From the NCBI RefSeq assembly GCF_003993795.1, contig NZ_RWKV01000008.1, positions 1,302,001-1,366,000 on the forward strand: 64,000 bases of DNA, written 5' to 3'. Under the pieces are notes generated by a model, which did not search any database, was not told the DNA's origin, and saw only the letters and a program-made list of their open reading frames with translations. Shown here piece after piece: positions 60,096 through 64,000 of this stretch. Source of the stretch: Aquabacter cavernae (GTDB lineage Bacteria > Pseudomonadota > Alphaproteobacteria > Rhizobiales > Xanthobacteraceae). The first letter of the stretch is position 1; each line of letters opens with the position of its first letter. A program made the position numbers and the translations under genes.

Positions 60096-60199
60096 GATAG
60101 CGTTTCCGAGCGAAGTGTGAAGCGGTTCGCGTGAAGGAAACGCGGAAACTCAAAGAGATAGAGTGTTTCAGCATTTCCTTGAAAGGCTGAAACACTCTT
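60096..60199. repeat. Rhizobiales-type intergenic repeat with long palindrome
   Basis: The segment AGCGTTTCCGAGCGAAGTGT (60099 on) and GCGGTTCGCGTGAAGGAAAC recalls a dispersed intergenic repeat of Rhizobiales. It ends in AGAGTGTTTCAGC (60160-60172) paired with GCTGAAACACTCT (60186-60198), a perfect 13-bp stem with a loop that holds an inner TTTC/GAAA. It lies between pssA and the VOC gene, ending 17 bp before the latter's start. Confidence 0.65.
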
Positions 60200-60215
60200 G
60201 ATGGGAGGATCGAAG

Positions 60216-60995
60216 ATGGGACAGCTGCAGGGAACGTTCGTCTGGTACGAACTGATGACCACGGACACGGAAGCCGCGAACCGCTTCTATGCTGACGCGG
60301 TGGGCTGGCAGACCCGCGACGCCGGTATGCCGGGCATGGCCTACACCCTGCTCTCCTCGGGCGGCGACGATATCGCCGGCATCATGGAATTGCCGGAAAA
60401 CGCCCGCGCCATGGGCGCGCCGCCGTCCTGGATCGGCTATGTGGGCGTGGACGACGTGGATGCGGGCGCCGCCTCCGTCGCCGCGGGCGGCGGGCAGGTC
60501 TATCGCGCACCGCAGGACATTCCCGGCATCGGCCGCTTCGCGATCGTCGCCGACCCGGAGGGCGCGGTCTTCGCGCTGTTCCAGGGCGACGGCGAAATGC
60601 CGCCCCGCAACCCCGCCATGCGTCCCGGCCTCGTGGGCTGGCACGAACTGCTGGCCACCGATCCCGAGCGCGCCTTCGCCTTCTATTCCGGCCAGTATGG
60701 CTGGGCGAAGGACCAGGCCATCGACATGGGCCCGCTCGGCACCTACCAGCTCTTCACCTATGGCGGCGGCTCCGAGGGCGTGGGCGGCATGATGGCCCGT
60801 CCGCCCGGCGTGCCCGTCTCCTTCTGGACCTATTATTTCACCACCGACGACATCGTCTTCGCCGAGGCGCGGGTGATCGCCGGCGGCGGGCGCATCATCA
60901 ACGGGCCCATGGAAGTGCCCGGCGGCGTCCACATCTTCCAGGCTCTGGACCCGCAGGGCGCGGTGTTCGCCATGGTGGGGCCGAAGCTCGCCTGA
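60216..60995 (+). CDS. Two-domain VOC-family (glyoxalase-like) protein
   Basis: 259 residues from the ATG at 60216, with GGGAGG 7 bp upstream. Two VOC modules: GTFVWYELMTTDTEAANRFY (about 5-125) and GLVGWHELLATDPERAFAFY (about 140-258). It matches the family annotated as hydroxylase/glyoxalase-like with tandem modules. The substrate is unknown. The long palindrome upstream would be in its leader. Confidence 0.9.
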   Translation: MGQLQGTFVWYELMTTDTEAANRFYADAVGWQTRDAGMPGMAYTLLSSGGDDIAGIMELPENARAMGAPPSWIGYVGVDDVDAGAASVAAGGGQVYRAPQDIPGIGRFAIVADPEGAVFALFQGDGEMPPRNPAMRPGLVGWHELLATDPERAFAFYSGQYGWAKDQAIDMGPLGTYQLFTYGGGSEGVGGMMARPPGVPVSFWTYYFTTDDIVFAEARVIAGGGRIINGPMEVPGGVHIFQALDPQGAVFAMVGPKLA

Positions 60996-61094
60996 GGCCG
61001 GTTCAACCGGCCGTGCCCTCATGGATGGACCGGTGGCACGCGCCGCCGCAAACCCGCACCGCGCCGCCCCGGTGAGAGACCGGGGCGGATCAGG

Positions 61095-63815
61095 TCATTC
61101 ACAAGCCGCGCCGGATGCTGCGAGCGCCGCATGGACCGTATCGGGCGCGAAGGGCGGGTGGGTCAGCCGCACGCCGGTGGCATCGCGCACCGCATTGGCC
61201 AGCGCCGGGGCCACCGGGTTGAAAGGGCTTTCGCTCATGGACTTCGCCCCGAACGGCCCGAGCCGGTCATAGGTGTCCGCGAACAGCACCTCGGTGCGCG
61301 GGATGTCCACGAACCGGGGCATCAGGTAGGAGCGGAAGTTGGGGGTCTCCACCACGCCGTCCGGGCCGATGCGCAGGTTCTCGCTCATGGCGGCGCCCAA
61401 TGCCTGGGCAACCCCGCCTTCGACCTGCCCACGGCATTGCATGGGATTGAGCACCCGGCCCGCATCGGCCGCCTGCACGCTCTTGAGGATGCGCAACTCC
61501 CCCGTGCCGCGGTTCACCGCCACCTTGAAACCGTGGACATTGAAGGCTACCGAGCGGGGCGATCCCGTGGAATGCCCTTCCACCGTGATGGTCCCACCCG
61601 CCTGCGCGGCCAAGGCCGAAAGCGGCACCGCCGTGGCGCCCGCGCGCACCGCGCCGTCTTCCAGGTGGCAGGCCTCGGGCGCGACGCCCGCCGCCCCGGC
61701 CGCCTCGGCGAGGAGGCGCTCCGCCATGGCACGGGCCGCACGCTCCGTGGCGAGGCCGGCCACCACGATGCCGGTGCTGCCGAAGGCGCCGGTATCATGG
61801 CCGAGCTGCGTCGTGTCGCCCTGGACGAGGCGGATCTTGTCCGGCGTCGTGGCCAGCACGCTGGCCGCGATCTGGCGATGCACCGTGCTGGTGCCGTTGC
61901 CGAACTCCACCGTGCCCACGGTCAGCTCGAACGCACCGTCCTCCGTCAGCCGGACGCGGGCATCCGAGAAATGGCCGCGCGGGGGAATGGTGTCGATCAT
62001 GGCCGCCGCCATGCCCTGGCCGGTGGCCCATTCCGCGCCGTCCGGCGGCACACTCTCATCGCGGGCGAGAGCGGCTTCCACGAGATCCAGGCACTGGTCC
62101 AGGCCGTAGCTGCCGAATTCCACGTCGTGGGGATGGTCCGAATAGGCCCTCATGGCATCGCCCGGGCGCACCACATTGAGCCGCCGCAGCTCGAACGGAT
62201 CGACACCGATGGTGCGCGCCAGTTCGTCCAGCGCCGATTCCATGGCGAAGACGGTCTGGCTCAGCCCATAGCCCCGGAAGGCGCCGCTGGGCAGGGTGTT
62301 GGTGTAGGCCGCAAAGCCGTCCACCTTCTTGTTGGGGCAGCGATAGAGCTGCAGCACCTCGTTGCAGCCATGGAACAGAGTGCCGACGCTGTGATTGCCG
62401 TAGGCCCCCGCATCGCTCACCACGCGGATCTGCATGGCGGTGAGCGTCCCGTCGCGCCGGGCGCCGAGCATCACCCGCACGCGCACCGGATGGCGGCAGG
62501 TGGCGGCCGTGAACTGCTCCTCGCGGGTGAATTCGTGCTTCACCTTGCGCCCGGTCTTGAGCACGGCGAGGGCGACGATGTCCTCGGTGAGCATCTCCTG
62601 CTTGGCGCCGAAACCGCCGCCCACGCGCCCACAGGCCACGCGGACCAAAGCGGGGTCCAGCGAAAGCACGTCCGCCAGCGCGTTGCGGACCAGGAACGGA
62701 ACCTGGGACGAGGTGCGCAGGGAGAGGGTGCCGTCCGCTTCCAGCCAGCCGATGCTCCCCAGGGTTTCCAGATGGCCGTGCTGGATGCGCTGGGAGGCAT
62801 AATTGCCTTCATAGATGGCATCCGCCTCGGCAAAGCCTGCCTCCACGTCGCCCAGCATGCCGTGGACTTCCCCCACCACATTGCGCTCGGGTGCCCCGAT
62901 GCGAGAGGTGGCGGGGTCCTTGTGGTGGAGAATGGGCGCGCCGGGCGCCATGGCGGCTTCCGGATCGAACACGGCGGGCAGGATCTCGTAATCCACCTTG
63001 ATGCGCCGGCACCCTTCCTCCGCCGCGCCCTCGCTCTCAGCCACCACGGCCGCCACGCGCTGGCCGACGAAGCGCACAACGTCGTCCAGGATGCGCAAAT
63101 CGTCCGGGTCGTCCTTCGAGACCTCGTGGCGCGCCGAGGAGAAGCAGGCTTGGGGCGCATCCGCATGGGTCAGCACGGCGATGACGCCGGGCACGTCATA
63201 CGCACCACTGGCATCGATGGCGCGGATGCGGGCGTGCGGATGAGGCGAGCGCAGGATCTTCAGATGCGCCGCATCGTCCACCGGAACGTCCATTGTGTAG
63301 CGGACGGCGCCCGTCACCACCGCATGGTTCGCCGGGTCGGGCAGGCTGACGCCGCAGGAGGGGGCGTCCTGCGGGGCTTGCTCCGTATGGGCGATGCCGT
63401 GCACCGCGTCCTCGACGGCGCGGTAGCCGCTACAGCGGCAGATATTGCCCTTCAGGGCGATGGGCAGGTCCGCCCGCTGGCCCTGGGTAAGGGCCGCCGT
63501 GGTCATGACCATGCCGGGCGTACAGAAGCCGCACTGGAAGCCCTGGGCGGCGATGAACGCCTCCTGGACGGGGTGAAGGCCATCCGCGCCGCGCATCCCC
63601 TCGATGGTGCGCACTTCCCGCCCTTTGGCGCGGAAGGCGGGAAAGATGCAGCTATGAACCGGCTCGCCGTCCACATGGACGGTGCAGGCGCCGCAATCGC
63701 CCGTGTCGCATCCCTTCTTCACGCCGAACCAGCCCTGGTCCCGCAGGAAGGTGCGCAGGCATTGGCCGGCACGGGGCGCGGCGTCGGTGGGGTGTCCGTT
63801 GATCGTGAGGGTCAT
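61095..63815 (-). CDS. Molybdenum hydroxylase with fused 2Fe-2S and molybdopterin domains
   Basis: 906 residues. The N-terminal 150 residues are an Fe-S small subunit: KKGCDTGDCGACTVHVDGEP then QCGFCTPGM and GNICRCSGY bind two 2Fe-2S clusters. The remainder is a large subunit: GRVGGGFGAKQEMLTEDIVA, GAFRGYGLSQTVFAMESALD, GAFGSTGIVVAG and GPFGAKSMSESPFNPVAPAL. Fusion of small and large without FAD is known in xanthine- or aldehyde-oxidising enzymes. The FAD subunit gene is directly upstream, overlapping by 4 bp. The substrate is not determined. Confidence 0.93.
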   Translation of the reverse strand: MTLTINGHPTDAAPRAGQCLRTFLRDQGWFGVKKGCDTGDCGACTVHVDGEPVHSCIFPAFRAKGREVRTIEGMRGADGLHPVQEAFIAAQGFQCGFCTPGMVMTTAALTQGQRADLPIALKGNICRCSGYRAVEDAVHGIAHTEQAPQDAPSCGVSLPDPANHAVVTGAVRYTMDVPVDDAAHLKILRSPHPHARIRAIDASGAYDVPGVIAVLTHADAPQACFSSARHEVSKDDPDDLRILDDVVRFVGQRVAAVVAESEGAAEEGCRRIKVDYEILPAVFDPEAAMAPGAPILHHKDPATSRIGAPERNVVGEVHGMLGDVEAGFAEADAIYEGNYASQRIQHGHLETLGSIGWLEADGTLSLRTSSQVPFLVRNALADVLSLDPALVRVACGRVGGGFGAKQEMLTEDIVALAVLKTGRKVKHEFTREEQFTAATCRHPVRVRVMLGARRDGTLTAMQIRVVSDAGAYGNHSVGTLFHGCNEVLQLYRCPNKKVDGFAAYTNTLPSGAFRGYGLSQTVFAMESALDELARTIGVDPFELRRLNVVRPGDAMRAYSDHPHDVEFGSYGLDQCLDLVEAALARDESVPPDGAEWATGQGMAAAMIDTIPPRGHFSDARVRLTEDGAFELTVGTVEFGNGTSTVHRQIAASVLATTPDKIRLVQGDTTQLGHDTGAFGSTGIVVAGLATERAARAMAERLLAEAAGAAGVAPEACHLEDGAVRAGATAVPLSALAAQAGGTITVEGHSTGSPRSVAFNVHGFKVAVNRGTGELRILKSVQAADAGRVLNPMQCRGQVEGGVAQALGAAMSENLRIGPDGVVETPNFRSYLMPRFVDIPRTEVLFADTYDRLGPFGAKSMSESPFNPVAPALANAVRDATGVRLTHPPFAPDTVHAALAASGAACE

Positions 63816-64000
63816 GCCCGGTCTCCCTCGTACAGCGCGTTCCGGATTTCCTCCGCCATGCGGACCGTCATGTGGCGCCGCCAGGCCGGGGCCCCGTGAA
63901 TGTCGTCATAGAAGCCTTCGGGCGGAATCCCCGCCTCCAGGCGGGCGCGCAGGGTCTGCGCGTCCGGCGCCTCGGGGAAATGGAATTGCAGCGGCCGGGG
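63812..64000 (-). CDS. FAD-binding subunit of the molybdenum hydroxylase, C-terminal part (cut by window edge)
   Basis: The last 62 codons before a TGA at 63812 read LQFHFPEAPDAQTLRARLEA, then PPEGFYDDIHGAPAWRRHMT and VRMAEEIRNALYEGDRA. A final helix with WRRHM...AEEIRNAL is the usual end of CoxM/XdhB-like FAD subunits. The stop overlaps the ATG of the fused subunit (ATGA). The FAD fold itself lies outside the window. Confidence 0.75.
   Translation of the reverse strand, partial: PRPLQFHFPEAPDAQTLRARLEAGIPPEGFYDDIHGAPAWRRHMTVRMAEEIRNALYEGDRA

Overview
The window is a high-GC (by eye about 68-70%) bacterial chromosome segment, densely packed with short-overlap operons. Gene content and codon use point to an alphaproteobacterium of the Rhizobiales. 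A Xanthobacter/Azorhizobium/Ancylobacter-like (Xanthobacteraceae) host is my best guess, from the propionyl-CoA/methylmalonyl-CoA block, class I fructose-1,6-bisphosphatase, cytochrome c', a K+-independent H+-pyrophosphatase and a pterin/ATP-grasp pair of the kind found in methylotrophs. This assignment is an inference. No rRNA, tRNA, CRISPR array, prophage or complete insertion sequence was seen.

Layout. 1-2.8 kb: start of gltX (cut by the window edge), a secreted SH3-domain protein with a 32-residue Pro/Gly repeat, and a ScfR/PccR-type regulator. 2.8-12.7 kb: propionate block, divergent from that regulator: pccB, an AT-rich nuclease-like gene, pccA, cfa, mutA, mutB, which would take propionyl-CoA to succinyl-CoA (the epimerase is not here). 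12.7-13.6 kb: a roughly 370-bp tandem duplication carrying inverted repeats and a broken copy of a LysR gene end. 13.5-18.3 kb: LysR regulator divergent from an uncharacterised catabolic operon (split AtuA pair, Bug-type binding protein, metallo-beta-lactamase-fold hydrolase). 18.3-24.7 kb: leftward housekeeping genes (rnhB, VOC protein, pyrG, secG, hppA). 24.9-29.8 kb: manC plus rfbC-rfbB-rfbD-rfbA, supplying GDP-mannose and dTDP-rhamnose for surface polysaccharide.

30-42 kb: fpr, a large autotransporter with a PAP2 phosphatase passenger, a DUF4198 protein and a PepSY-flavodoxin-reductase fusion, XRE-cupin regulator, thiD, a free-standing AsnC ligand-binding domain, and a bicistronic chromate transporter with a DMT exporter. 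42-46.7 kb: cytochrome b561 facing cytochrome c' across a bidirectional terminator, then a molybdenum hydroxylase large subunit preceded by a CinA/MoaB-like protein. 46.8-50.2 kb: circularly permuted ATP-grasp, alpha-E and transglutaminase-like genes. 50.2-53.5 kb: HIT protein, ATP-grasp protein, FolB-like aldolase, fructose-1,6-bisphosphatase. 53.5-60 kb: LOG-family protein divergent from an ArsR-Atm1-type transporter-GINT1-like run, then psd and pssA for phosphatidylethanolamine. 60-64 kb: long palindrome, two-domain VOC protein, and a Fe-S/Mo fused hydroxylase with the end of its FAD subunit.

Most striking items: the foreign-looking PD-(D/E)XK-like gene between pccB and pccA; the PAP2 autotransporter whose first active-site lysine appears replaced; the transglutaminase-like protein whose catalytic Cys and His positions are shifted or lost; the split-AtuA operon; and several well-formed operator-like or hairpin elements at decisive positions (pccB promoter, ArsR start codon, MBL start codon, VOC leader).
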